A stretch of 30,501 bases of DNA from DATFLL01 sp035267785. Its GTDB lineage: Bacteria > Pseudomonadota > Gammaproteobacteria > DATFLL01. Location: positions 1 to 30,501 of the forward strand of contig DATFLL010000031.1 in assembly GCA_035267785.1 (NCBI GenBank), given 5' to 3'. The stretch's first letter is position 1. The number at the start of each line of letters is the position of its first letter. The translations under genes and the position numbers were made by a program. Positions 1-7,597 of this stretch are shown here, one piece after another. The notes beneath the pieces are model-generated. The model was not told where the DNA came from and made no database searches. It worked only from the letters and a program-made list of their open reading frames with translations.

Positions 1-1200
1 AAGGACACGCGCATTTCCGGTTACATGCTCGAGTCGGCCCTGGAGGCGGGGTTTTCCGCCGCCGGCCTCGACATCCTGCTCCTCGGTCCCATGCCGACAC
101 CCGCAGTGGCCTATCTCACCCGTACGCTCCACGCCGATGCCGGGATCGTCATCAGCGCCTCGCACAATCCCTATTACGACAACGGCATCAAGTTCTTCTC
201 GGCGCAGGGCACCAAGCTGCCCGACGAGGTCGAGCGCGCCATCGAGGCCGAGCTCGAGCAGACCATGGCCATCGTCCCCTCGGCCGAGCTGGGCAAGGCC
301 GAGCGTGTGAGCGACGCCGGCGGGCGCTACATCGAATTCTGCAAGGGGACCAACCGCCTGGGCGTGCGTCTCGATGGGCTCAAGGTCGTGGTCGACTGCG
401 CCAACGGTGCGACCTATCACGTCGCCCCGAAGGTCTTCGCCGAGCTTGGTGCCTCGGTCTCGGCCATCGGAGTGGAGCCGGACGGGTTGAACATCAATGC
501 CGGCTGTGGTTCGACTCACCCCGAAGCGCTGCAGGCCGCAGTGCGCGACCAGGAGGCCGACGTGGGCATCGCGCTGGACGGCGATGGGGATCGGGTGATC
601 ATGGTCGACCACACCGGCGCCGTGGTCGACGGTGACGAGCTGCTGTACATGATTGCCGCGGACCGGCACCAGTCCAGCGGATTGGAGGGCGGGGTGGTCG
701 GCACCCTGATGAGCAATCTCGGCCTGGAACACGCCCTGGCGGCCATGGGTATCCCGTTCCAGCGGGCCGCCGTGGGCGACCGCTACGTCATGGACCTGCT
801 CGCGCGCGAGCACTGGGTGCTCGGGGGCGAGTCGTCCGGGCATATCATCTGCCTGGACCGAACCAGCACGGGCGACGGCATTGTCGCCGCCGTTCAGGTA
901 CTGACCGCCATGGCCCGCAGCGGACGCACCCTGAAGGAGCTGCGCACGGGCATGACCAAATATCCCCAGTCCCTGGTCAACGTGCGCCTGGCCGAGCGGA
1001 CCGATCTCAGCGACAACCCCGCGGTGCAGTCGGCCCTGCGCGAGGTGGAGGCCCAGCTGGGCGGCAATGGGCGGGTCCTGCTGCGCCCCTCGGGCACGGA
1101 GCCCCTGATGCGGGTGATGGTCGAGGGCTCCGATGCCCACCAGGTCCGCGCGTTGGCCGAGCAACTCGCCGGGGCCGTCCGCGCCGCCGCAGGCGGCTGA
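1..1200 (+). CDS. glmM: Phosphoglucosamine mutase, 5' end missing
   Basis: GlmM converts glucosamine-6-phosphate to glucosamine-1-phosphate in the cytoplasm, on the route to UDP-GlcNAc for peptidoglycan and LPS. The reading frame is open from the first base of the window (KDTRISGY precedes the first Met at position 25), so the start lies outside. About 399 residues remain, against about 445 in the family, so only some 45 residues are missing. Visible motifs are the active-site phosphoserine loop ISASHNP (second Ser), the metal-binding DGDGDR, the sugar-binding GGESSGH and the C-terminal phosphate-binding RPSGTEPLMRV. The next gene is tpiA, 151 nt downstream. Identity is certain at family level. 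The order glmM-secG-tRNA-Leu is conserved in gammaproteobacteria, here with tpiA inserted. Confidence 0.96.
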   Translation, partial: KDTRISGYMLESALEAGFSAAGLDILLLGPMPTPAVAYLTRTLHADAGIVISASHNPYYDNGIKFFSAQGTKLPDEVERAIEAELEQTMAIVPSAELGKAERVSDAGGRYIEFCKGTNRLGVRLDGLKVVVDCANGATYHVAPKVFAELGASVSAIGVEPDGLNINAGCGSTHPEALQAAVRDQEADVGIALDGDGDRVIMVDHTGAVVDGDELLYMIAADRHQSSGLEGGVVGTLMSNLGLEHALAAMGIPFQRAAVGDRYVMDLLAREHWVLGGESSGHIICLDRTSTGDGIVAAVQVLTAMARSGRTLKELRTGMTKYPQSLVNVRLAERTDLSDNPAVQSALREVEAQLGGNGRVLLRPSGTEPLMRVMVEGSDAHQVRALAEQLAGAVRAAAGG

Positions 1201-1211
1201 TTCGCCCCCGA

Positions 1212-1259
1212 GCGGGCCAGACAACGCAAGGCCCGCGCGGCCCCTTTCGGGCGAGTTTT
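1212..1259 (+). terminator. Possible hairpin/terminator between glmM and tpiA
   Basis: A perfect 7-bp stem (GCGGGCC at 1212-1218, GGCCCGC at 1230-1236) with an 11-nt loop is followed by a short GCCC/GGGC hairpin (1240-1252) and GAGTTTT. The T run is short (4) and the second stem weak, so this may be an inefficient terminator or only an intercistronic structure. The two stems can also partly compete, because GCCCG at 1231 can pair with CGGGC at 1248. Confidence 0.35.
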
Positions 1260-1351
1260 GACCCCGTCCAAAATTGATTTCTGAGGCGTGTGAGGTTAAG
1301 CTTGCGCGCTATTTTCAGGAACATGCCATGGGCAGTGCGAAGGGGGAGAGC

Positions 1352-2104
1352 ATGCGTCGACCGTTTGTAGCCGGCAACTGGAAGATGAACGGCTCGCGGG
1401 CCAGTATTCAGGCCCTGTTGGACGGCATCAAGGCCGGCATCGACGGGGTCGCGGTCGCCGAAGTTGCGGTGTGCGCTCCCTATATCTATTTGCCGCAGGT
1501 GGCCGAGCAGCTCGAGGGCACGGCCATCGCATGGGGTGCGCAGAACGTCAGCCAGGAGGCCGGCGGCGCGTTTACCGGAGAGATCGCGATCTCCATGCTG
1601 CAGGACTTCGGCTGCCGTTACGTCATAGTCGGCCATTCCGAGCGCCGCGCCCTGTACGGCGAGAGCGACGAGCTGGTGGCGCAGAAGTTCTCGGTCGTGC
1701 GCGCGGCGGGCCTGGTGCCGATCCTGTGCGTAGGCGAGACCCTGGAGGAGCGCGAGGGCGGGGTGACCGAGCAGGTCGTGGCCCGCCAGCTCGATGCCGT
1801 GACCGGCCTGGAGGGCGTGGCGGCCCTGGCCGATGCGGTGGTGGCCTATGAACCGGTCTGGGCCATAGGCACCGGCCGCACGGCTACGCCCGAGCAGGCC
1901 CAGGAGGTGCACGCCTTCATCCGCGGGCGCATCGCCGAACAGGACGCCGGGGTGGCCGAGGGTCTGCGCATCCTGTACGGTGGCAGCGTCAAGGGCGCCA
2001 ACGCCGCCGAGCTGTTCGCCCAGGGCGACATCGACGGCGGACTCATCGGCGGGGCGTCGCTGGACGCTGAAGATTTTCTGACGATTTGCCGCGCCGCGCG
2101 TTGA
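1352..2104 (+). CDS. tpiA: Triosephosphate isomerase
   Basis: TpiA interconverts dihydroxyacetone phosphate and glyceraldehyde-3-phosphate in glycolysis, gluconeogenesis and the Calvin cycle. The protein is 250 aa, a normal length for the family (about 250-255). Catalytic residues are all present: Lys11 in GNWKMNG, His95 in VGHSERR and Glu167 in YEPVWAIGTG. The phosphate-binding LYGGSVK and GGLIGGASL segments follow. The ATG at 1352 was chosen because AGGGGGAG lies 4-11 nt before it and the protein then begins MRRPFVAGNWK as in homologues. An in-frame start at 1328 would add eight residues and cannot be excluded. secG follows after 33 nt, so the two are probably co-transcribed. Confidence 0.97.
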   Translation: MRRPFVAGNWKMNGSRASIQALLDGIKAGIDGVAVAEVAVCAPYIYLPQVAEQLEGTAIAWGAQNVSQEAGGAFTGEIAISMLQDFGCRYVIVGHSERRALYGESDELVAQKFSVVRAAGLVPILCVGETLEEREGGVTEQVVARQLDAVTGLEGVAALADAVVAYEPVWAIGTGRTATPEQAQEVHAFIRGRIAEQDAGVAEGLRILYGGSVKGANAAELFAQGDIDGGLIGGASLDAEDFLTICRAAR

Positions 2105-2137
2105 ACGCGCGCGCCTGAATGGGAACTAAGTAAAGGT

Positions 2138-2611
2138 ATGCTGCACACGCTCGTAATGGTGATTCACGTGCTCGCGTCGATCGGTCTGATCGTCCTGGTC
2201 CTGCTGCAGCAGGGCAAGGGTGCCGACGCGGGTGCGGCCTTCGGCAGCGGGGCCTCGGCGACCGTCTTCGGTAGTCAGGGTTCGGCCTCGTTCCTGACGC
2301 GCACGACCGCCGTTCTGGCCACGGTGTTTTTCATTACGAGCCTGACACTGGCGTACATGGCGGGCCACGGTGCCAAGCAGTCTTCGAGCGTGCTGGACAT
2401 CGCTCCGAAGACCAGCACGCAGCAGGGCGCGCCGGACCAGAGCAAATCCGGACAACAGCCCGCGCAGTCGCAACCGGCGGCACCCGAGCAGAAGAGCGCG
2501 GCGCCGGCCGATTCGAAGTCGCCCGCGAAGCAGCAGGTGCCGGCGGAATCCAGCTCGGGTTCGTCGAACAAGTCCTCGGCACCTCACTCCGACGTCCCTG
2601 TCGTGCAGTGA
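2138..2611 (+). CDS. secG: Protein translocase subunit SecG
   Basis: SecG is the small accessory subunit of the SecYEG channel and supports SecA-driven export across the inner membrane. The first 85 residues match the family: a first membrane helix (about residues 5-23), the cytoplasmic loop LLQQGKGADAGAAFGSGAS and TVFGSQGSASFLTR, and a second helix (about 56-76). The remaining 75 or so residues are a low-complexity tail rich in Ser, Gln, Ala, Pro and Lys, which makes the protein 157 aa against 110 in E. coli. AAAGG at 2132-2136 is very close to the ATG, so the ribosome site is poor. tRNA-Leu begins only 26 nt after the stop, the same secG-leuU order seen in E. coli. Confidence 0.95.
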   Translation: MLHTLVMVIHVLASIGLIVLVLLQQGKGADAGAAFGSGASATVFGSQGSASFLTRTTAVLATVFFITSLTLAYMAGHGAKQSSSVLDIAPKTSTQQGAPDQSKSGQQPAQSQPAAPEQKSAAPADSKSPAKQQVPAESSSGSSNKSSAPHSDVPVVQ

Positions 2612-2637
2612 GCAATTAGGGCGGGCGCAATCTTATT

Positions 2638-2722
2638 GCCGATGTGGTGGAATTGGTAGACACGCCATCTTGAGGGGGTGGTGGGGAAACCCGTGTCGGT
2701 TCGAGTCCGACCATCGGCACCA
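2638..2722 (+). tRNA. tRNA-Leu (anticodon GAG)
   Basis: This is a class II tRNA of 85 nt with encoded CCA. The acceptor stem GCCGATG (2638-2644) pairs with CATCGGC (2712-2718), followed by discriminator A and CCA. The anticodon stem CCATC/GGTGG encloses loop TTGAGGG, giving anticodon GAG. A long variable arm (GGGG..CCC) and the T arm GTCGG-TTCGAGT-CCGAC complete the fold. It lies 26 nt behind secG and is probably processed from the secG transcript. The overall sequence closely resembles E. coli leuU. Confidence 0.97.
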
Positions 2723-2751
2723 CTTTTGAGCACTTAATGAGTATATGAAAT

Positions 2752-2785
2752 ATCGCTTTACGCGTTCGCGTGAGCGATTTTTTTT
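2752..2785 (+). terminator. Intrinsic terminator after tRNA-Leu
   Basis: ATCGCTTTACGCG and CGCGTGAGCGAT form a 12-bp stem with one bulged T and a very short loop. Eight consecutive T follow (2778-2785). It closes the glmM-tpiA-secG-tRNA unit and isolates it from the nuo promoter downstream. Confidence 0.9.
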
Positions 2786-2844
2786 ATACCCCTAGAAAAG
2801 CTATAACAAACTGATCTAATTAAAGAAATCGGCTTATCCCAAAC

Positions 2845-2874
2845 TTGACACAATACGAACGACTGGCCTAGACT
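2845..2874 (+). promoter_or_regulatory. Putative sigma-70 promoter of the nuo operon
   Basis: A perfect -35 box TTGACA (2845-2850) is followed after 18 nt by TAGACT (2869-2874; 4 of 6 to TATAAT). An A/T-rich stretch (about 2796-2830) immediately upstream could act as an UP element. It lies after the tRNA-Leu terminator and about 100 nt before nuoA. This leaves the 2723-2974 interval explained by a terminator, a promoter and a leader, with no gene seen. Confidence 0.65.
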
Positions 2875-2974
2875 GGCGTCTTTCTATTGCCCGGCCTGCA
2901 TGTTTTGGCAATACACCACAGTCCCGCTCGCATCATAAGTGAGCACGCAGAGGGGCACTGAGGACTGCATCAAG

Positions 2975-3331
2975 ATGTTGGAAAATTATCTGCCAGTGTT
3001 GGTGTTCATTGTGGTCGGCGTCGTCGCGGGTTCGGCGTTTATGATCCTGGGTTTTGTGCTGGCACCGCGACGTCCGGACAGCGAAAAGCTCTCCCCTTAT
3101 GAATGCGGCTTCGAGGCCTTCGAGGACTCGCGCATGAAATTCGACGTGCGTTATTACCTCGTCGCGATCCTGTTCATCATCTTCGACCTTGAAATCGCCT
3201 TCCTGTTCCCGTGGGCGATTGTGCTCAAGAAGATCGGCATGTTCGGATTCCTGGCCATGTGCCTGTTCCTCGGCATTCTGGTGATCGGTTTCATCTACGA
3301 ATGGAAAAAGGGAGCGCTGGAATGGGAATAG
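2975..3331 (+). CDS. nuoA: NADH-quinone oxidoreductase subunit A
   Basis: NuoA is a membrane subunit of complex I that closes the quinone cavity together with NuoH and NuoJ. The protein has 118 residues and three membrane helices (about 8-28, 58-80, 86-108). The conserved loop SEKLSPYECGFEAF carries the Cys typical of the family, and DVRYYLVAILFIIFDLEIAF is the classic second helix. The ATG at 2975 was chosen over an in-frame GTG at 2939 because GAGGA lies 10 nt before it and MLENYLPVLVF matches family N-termini. It is first in the nuo operon, and its last 10 nt overlap nuoB. Confidence 0.96.
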   Translation: MLENYLPVLVFIVVGVVAGSAFMILGFVLAPRRPDSEKLSPYECGFEAFEDSRMKFDVRYYLVAILFIIFDLEIAFLFPWAIVLKKIGMFGFLAMCLFLGILVIGFIYEWKKGALEWE

Positions 3332-3798
3332 AAGGCGTTCTCAAGGAAGGGGTCGTTACGACCTCCGTCGACAAGCTCATCAATTGGGCACGCACCGGAT
3401 CGATGTGGCCGATGACCTTCGGTCTGGCCTGCTGTGCGGTGGAAATGATGCACGCCGGCGCCGCGCGTTACGACCTGGATCGCTTCGGTATCATGTTCCG
3501 ACCGAGTCCGCGCCAGTCCGACGTCATGATCGTCGCGGGCACCTTGGTAAACAAGATGGCCCCGGCGCTTCGCAAGGTCTATGACCAGATGGCGGAGCCG
3601 CGCTGGGTGATCTCAATGGGGTCCTGCGCCAACGGCGGCGGTTACTATCATTACTCGTATTCCGTCGTGCGCGGCTGCGACCGCATCGTCCCCGTGGATA
3701 TCTATGTCCCCGGTTGCCCTCCCACCGCCGAAGCCCTCCTGTACGGCATTCTGCAACTGCAGAACAAGATCAAGCGCACCAGCACTATTGCGCGATAA
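3322..3798 (+). CDS. nuoB: NADH-quinone oxidoreductase subunit B
   Basis: NuoB carries the terminal Fe-S cluster N2, which passes electrons to quinone at the junction of the peripheral and membrane arms. The protein is 158 aa. The four N2 ligands are visible: the tandem Cys37-Cys38 (LACCAVEMM), Cys102 (GSCANGGG) and Cys132 (PGCPP). The GGYYHYSYSVVRGCDRIVPVD stretch is typical. The ATG at 3322 overlaps the nuoA stop by 10 nt, a sign of translational coupling, and GGAG lies just before it within nuoA. A longer frame starting at 3211 lies entirely inside nuoA and gives an unrelated N-terminus. Confidence 0.97.
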   Translation: MGIEGVLKEGVVTTSVDKLINWARTGSMWPMTFGLACCAVEMMHAGAARYDLDRFGIMFRPSPRQSDVMIVAGTLVNKMAPALRKVYDQMAEPRWVISMGSCANGGGYYHYSYSVVRGCDRIVPVDIYVPGCPPTAEALLYGILQLQNKIKRTSTIAR

Positions 3799-3816
3799 CA
3801 GAGAGATGATCTAGGC

Positions 3817-4428
3817 ATGTCTGATTTTTATCAGAAGTTGGCCGCGCGCGTGCAAGACAGGTTCGCGGACAAGATTGAGAGCTGCCGAGTCGATCGCGGT
3901 CACTTGACCGTGGTGGTGCCGCCGACCAACCTGATCGAGGTTTGCACGGCGCTTCGCGACGAGCCGCTGTTCGCCTTCGAGCAGCTCATGGATCTGTGCG
4001 GCATCGACTATCTCGACTACGGTGAGGGCGAGTGGAAGGGCACGCGCTTTGCCGTCGTCTATCAGTTGCTGTCCTTGGCCAACAACCAGCGCATCGAGGT
4101 TAAGACCTTTGTCGAAGGTGATCCGCCCGTGGTCGCTTCGGTGATCGATGTCTGGAATTCGGCCAATTGGTTCGAGCGAGAGGCCTTTGATCTGTACGGC
4201 ATTGTCTTCGACGGTCATCCCGACCTGCGGCGGATCCTGACCGACTACGGTTTTGTCGGACATCCGTTCCGCAAGGACTTCCCGCTCATCGGCAACGTCG
4301 AGATGCGCTATGACCCCGAGCGTCAGCGCGTCGTCTACCAGCCGGTCAGCATCGAGCCGCGCGTGACGGTCCCGCGTGTGATCCGAGACGATCACCGCTA
4401 TGTGAACCGCGTGCGCGAAGGGGAGTAG
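3817..4428 (+). CDS. nuoC: NADH-quinone oxidoreductase subunit C
   Basis: NuoC is a peripheral-arm scaffold subunit that packs against NuoD and NuoB. The protein has 203 residues. The family signature WFEREAFDLYGIVFDGHPDL followed by RRILTDYGFVGHPFRKDFP lies in the second half. It is a separate gene from nuoD, as in Xanthomonas and betaproteobacteria, whereas E. coli and Pseudomonas have a fused NuoCD. It starts at ATG 3817, 18 nt after nuoB, and ends 4 nt before nuoD. Confidence 0.97.
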   Translation: MSDFYQKLAARVQDRFADKIESCRVDRGHLTVVVPPTNLIEVCTALRDEPLFAFEQLMDLCGIDYLDYGEGEWKGTRFAVVYQLLSLANNQRIEVKTFVEGDPPVVASVIDVWNSANWFEREAFDLYGIVFDGHPDLRRILTDYGFVGHPFRKDFPLIGNVEMRYDPERQRVVYQPVSIEPRVTVPRVIRDDHRYVNRVREGE

Positions 4429-4432
4429 GTCC

Positions 4433-5686
4433 ATGCCCGAGATTCGCAATTACACCATGAACTTCGGTCCGCAGCACCCGGCGGCCCACGGCGTGTTGCG
4501 CCTCGTTCTGGAAATGGACGGTGAGGTGGTCCAGCGTGCCGATCCGCATATCGGGCTGCTTCACCGTGCGACCGAAAAGCTGGCCGAGAGCAAGCCGTTC
4601 AATCACAGCGTGCCTTATATGGACCGCCTGGACTACGTGTCCATGATGTGTAACGAGCACGGCTACGTGCTGGCCATCGAGAAGCTGCTGGAGGTGACTC
4701 CGCCGATTCGCGCGCAGTACATCCGCGTGATGTTCGACGAAATCACCCGCATCCTCAATCATCTGCTGTGGCTCGGCACCAACGCCCTGGACCTGGGCGC
4801 GATGACCATGTTCCTGTACTGCTTCCGCGAGCGCGAGGAGCTGATGGACGTCTACGAGGCGGTGTCCGGTGCGCGGATGCACGCGGCCTACTATCGCCCC
4901 GGCGGCGTCTATCGCGATCTGCCCGAGCGTATGCCGCAGTACCAGCCGTCGCGCTGGAAGAGCAAGGAGGAGGTCGCCAAGCTCAACGAGAACCGCCAGG
5001 GCTCGCTGCTCGATTTCATCGAGGACTTCACGAATCGCTTCCCGACCTATATCGACGAGTACGAGACGCTGCTGACCGACAACCGAATCTGGAAGCAGCG
5101 CACCGTCGATATCGGCGTCGTCTCGCCGGAACGCGCCCTGCAGCTCGGCTTTACCGGCCCCATGCTGCGTGGCTCGGGCATCGAGTGGGACCTGCGCAAG
5201 AAGCAGCCCTACGAGGTCTACGACCGGCTCGAATTCGATATCCCGGTCGGCACCAACGGCGACTGCTACGACCGCTACCTCGTGCGCGTCGAGGAAATGC
5301 GCCAGTCCAATCACATCATCAAACAGTGTATTGAATGGCTGCGCAACAATCCGGGCCCCGTGATTATCGACGATCACAAGTTCACGCCGCCGCGGCGCGA
5401 AGAAATGAAGGGCGATATGGAAGCCCTCATTCATCACTTCAAACTGTTCACCGAGGGATACACTATCCCCGCCGGCGAGACCTACGCCGCGGTGGAGCAT
5501 CCCAAGGGCGAATTCGGTATTTACCTCGTGTCTGACGGCGCGAACAAGCCGTACCGGCTCAAGATCCGTGCGCCCGGGTTTGTACACCTGGCCGCGATGG
5601 ACGAGATGGCCACCGGGCACATGCTGGCGGACACGGTGGCGATTATCGGCACCATGGATGTCGTGTTTGGGGAGATCGACCGTTGA
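4433..5686 (+). CDS. nuoD: NADH-quinone oxidoreductase subunit D
   Basis: NuoD (417 aa) forms most of the quinone headgroup pocket together with NuoB and NuoH and descends from the large subunit of NiFe hydrogenases. Visible signatures are the N-terminal FGPQHPAAHGVLRL with the quinone-binding His, ADPHIGLLHRATEKL, MCNEHGYVLAIEKLL and the C-terminal DGANKPYRLKIRAPGFVHL. The hydrogenase-type metal-binding cysteines are absent, as expected in complex I. The ATG at 4433 follows GGGGAG at 4421-4426. The stop TGA overlaps the nuoE start by one base (TGATG), which suggests coupled translation. Confidence 0.97.
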   Translation: MPEIRNYTMNFGPQHPAAHGVLRLVLEMDGEVVQRADPHIGLLHRATEKLAESKPFNHSVPYMDRLDYVSMMCNEHGYVLAIEKLLEVTPPIRAQYIRVMFDEITRILNHLLWLGTNALDLGAMTMFLYCFREREELMDVYEAVSGARMHAAYYRPGGVYRDLPERMPQYQPSRWKSKEEVAKLNENRQGSLLDFIEDFTNRFPTYIDEYETLLTDNRIWKQRTVDIGVVSPERALQLGFTGPMLRGSGIEWDLRKKQPYEVYDRLEFDIPVGTNGDCYDRYLVRVEEMRQSNHIIKQCIEWLRNNPGPVIIDDHKFTPPRREEMKGDMEALIHHFKLFTEGYTIPAGETYAAVEHPKGEFGIYLVSDGANKPYRLKIRAPGFVHLAAMDEMATGHMLADTVAIIGTMDVVFGEIDR

Positions 5687-6192
5687 TGGCGCACAAGACC
5701 GAGACCAGCAAGATCGAGCTGCTCGGCGCGGAGGCGCGCGCCGAGATCGACCGCTGGGTCGCGAAATATCCCAACGATCAGAAGCGTTCGGCCGTCATGG
5801 CCGCGCTCAAGGCGGTGCAGGATCAGAACGGCGGCTGGTTGACCACCGAGCTGATGGACGCCGTGGCCGAATACCGGGAGATGGAGCCGATCGCCGTCTA
5901 CGAGGTCGCCACCTTCTATTCGATGTACGAGCTCAAGCCGGTCGGCCGCCACAAGATCTGCATCTGCACCAACGTCTCCTGCCTGCTGTGCGGCTCGGAC
6001 GACGTCGTGGCACATCTCGAGAACAAGCTCGGAATCAAACTCGGGGAGACGACTGCCGACGGGCGCTTCACGCTCAAGGAAGTCGAGTGCCTCGGCGCCT
6101 GCGTCGGCGCTCCGATGCTGCAAATCGGCAACGATTACTACGAGCACCTGACGCCGGCAAAGCTCGACGAAATCATCGACAAGCTCGACTGA
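5686..6192 (+). CDS. nuoE: NADH-quinone oxidoreductase subunit E (24 kDa)
   Basis: NuoE holds the 2Fe-2S cluster N1a beside the FMN of NuoF in the NADH dehydrogenase module. The protein is 168 aa. The thioredoxin-fold ligands are Cys94 and Cys99 (CTNVSC) and Cys135 and Cys139 (CLGAC). EVATFYSMYELKPVGRHKI is the typical segment before the first pair. The start was placed at ATG 5686, overlapping the nuoD stop by one base. A TTG three bases upstream would add a single Met. A 41-nt gap separates it from nuoF. Confidence 0.96.
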   Translation: MAHKTETSKIELLGAEARAEIDRWVAKYPNDQKRSAVMAALKAVQDQNGGWLTTELMDAVAEYREMEPIAVYEVATFYSMYELKPVGRHKICICTNVSCLLCGSDDVVAHLENKLGIKLGETTADGRFTLKEVECLGACVGAPMLQIGNDYYEHLTPAKLDEIIDKLD

Positions 6193-6233
6193 GCCGATGA
6201 TGGCGCCGGGCCGAACGAAGCGGGAATTCAAGC

Positions 6234-7514
6234 ATGGCTAACGAGATCTGTTTTCGAACCCTCGAGATGGACAAGCCCTGGACGCTGGAGACCTACCAGA
6301 AGGCCGGCGGCTATGAGGTGTGGAAGAAGATACTCAAGGGCAAGACTCCGCCCGATGAGATCATCGCCGAGCTGAAGACCTCGGCCCTGCGCGGGCGCGG
6401 CGGTGCGGGCTTTCCGACCGGCCTGAAATGGAGCTTCATGCCGCGCAACGCGCCCGGCCAGAAGTACATCGTCTGCAATTCCGACGAGGGCGAGCCCGGC
6501 ACCTGCAAGGACCGGGATATCCTGCGCTACAACCCCCACCAATTGATCGAGGGTATGGCCATTGCCGGCTACACCATCGGTGCGACGGTCGGCTACAACT
6601 ATATCCGCGGCGAGTTTTGGGAACCCTACGAGCGCTTCGAGGCCGCGCTGCAGGAGGCCTATGACGCCGGACTGCTGGGCAAGGATCTGTTCGGCTCGGG
6701 TGTGGACTTCGACCTGTATTCGCACCTGGGCGCCGGCGCCTACATCTGCGGCGAGGAGACGGCACTGCTCGAGTCTCTGGAGGGCAAGAAGGGCCAGCCG
6801 CGGTTCAAGCCACCGTTCCCGGCCAGCTACGGCCTCTATGGGCGCCCCACGACCATCAACAATACCGAGACACTGGCCTCGGTGCCGCTCATCCTGCAAA
6901 ACGGCGGCAAGTGGTTCCTGGATATCGGCAAGCCCAACAACGGCGGCTCGAAAATCTTCTGTATGACCGGTCACGTCAACAAGCCCGGTAACTACGAGGT
7001 GCCCATGGGCACGCCGTTCTCGGAGTTGCTGGAGATGGCCGGGGGCATGCGCGACGGTAACAAAATCAAGGCCGTAATCCCGGGCGGCTCATCGGTACCG
7101 GTCCTGCCCGGTGACGTCATGATGGACGTGACCATGGACTATGACGGCATCGCGAAGGCGGGTTCGATGCTTGGCGCCGGCTCGGTGATGGTCATGGACG
7201 AGACCACCTGCATGGTCAAGGTCCTGGCGCGTATTTCGCACTTCTACTATGAGGAGTCATGCGGCCAATGTACGCCCTGTCGCGAAGGCACGGGCTGGCT
7301 GGCGCGCGTGGTTCACCGCATTGAGCACGGCCACGGCCGCCCGGAGGATCTGGATCTGCTGGACGACGTGGCGGGCAAGATCGAAGGGCGTACCATCTGC
7401 GCCCTGGGCGACGCCGCCGCTATGCCGGTGGCGAGCTTTATCAAGCACTTCCGGGACGAGTTCCAGTATCACATCGATCACGGCAAGTGCATGGTGGGTC
7501 CCGGAGCGGTTTGA
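6234..7514 (+). CDS. nuoF: NADH-quinone oxidoreductase subunit F (51 kDa)
   Basis: NuoF binds NADH and FMN and starts electron flow through complex I via cluster N3. The protein is 426 aa, against 445 in E. coli. The glycine-rich NADH loop GRGGAGFPTGLKW, the FMN-site GAGAYICGEETALLESLEGK and the N3 ligands Cys343, Cys346, Cys349 (SCGQCTPCREG) and Cys389 (TICALGDAA) are all present. ATG 6234 follows GAAGCGGGA. An 83-nt spacer with a strong hairpin separates it from nuoG, the largest gap within the operon. Confidence 0.97.
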   Translation: MANEICFRTLEMDKPWTLETYQKAGGYEVWKKILKGKTPPDEIIAELKTSALRGRGGAGFPTGLKWSFMPRNAPGQKYIVCNSDEGEPGTCKDRDILRYNPHQLIEGMAIAGYTIGATVGYNYIRGEFWEPYERFEAALQEAYDAGLLGKDLFGSGVDFDLYSHLGAGAYICGEETALLESLEGKKGQPRFKPPFPASYGLYGRPTTINNTETLASVPLILQNGGKWFLDIGKPNNGGSKIFCMTGHVNKPGNYEVPMGTPFSELLEMAGGMRDGNKIKAVIPGGSSVPVLPGDVMMDVTMDYDGIAKAGSMLGAGSVMVMDETTCMVKVLARISHFYYEESCGQCTPCREGTGWLARVVHRIEHGHGRPEDLDLLDDVAGKIEGRTICALGDAAAMPVASFIKHFRDEFQYHIDHGKCMVGPGAV

Positions 7515-7536
7515 GCCCCCGATGAGGTGACATGCG

Positions 7537-7562
7537 CTCGGATGGACGTGCAGCCGTCCGAG
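7537..7562 (+). other. Intercistronic hairpin between nuoF and nuoG
   Basis: CTCGGATGG (7537-7545) pairs with CCGTCCGAG (7554-7562) in a 9-bp stem containing one T-G pair, with an 8-nt loop. No T run follows, so it is not a normal terminator. It may serve as an RNA-processing or stability element that adjusts nuoF relative to nuoG. Confidence 0.6.
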
Positions 7563-7597
7563 GGGTACCGAATACTGCAAATTGAACGAGATGCACG

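Noticed and set aside
25..1200. ATG at position 25 as the start of glmM
   Set aside because: The frame is open upstream with the conserved KDTRISGY, and the protein would lack about 55 N-terminal residues; the true start is outside the window.
2939..2974. GTG at 2939 as an earlier start for nuoA
   Set aside because: The extra 12 residues do not resemble NuoA, and the ATG at 2975 has a better spaced GAGGA.
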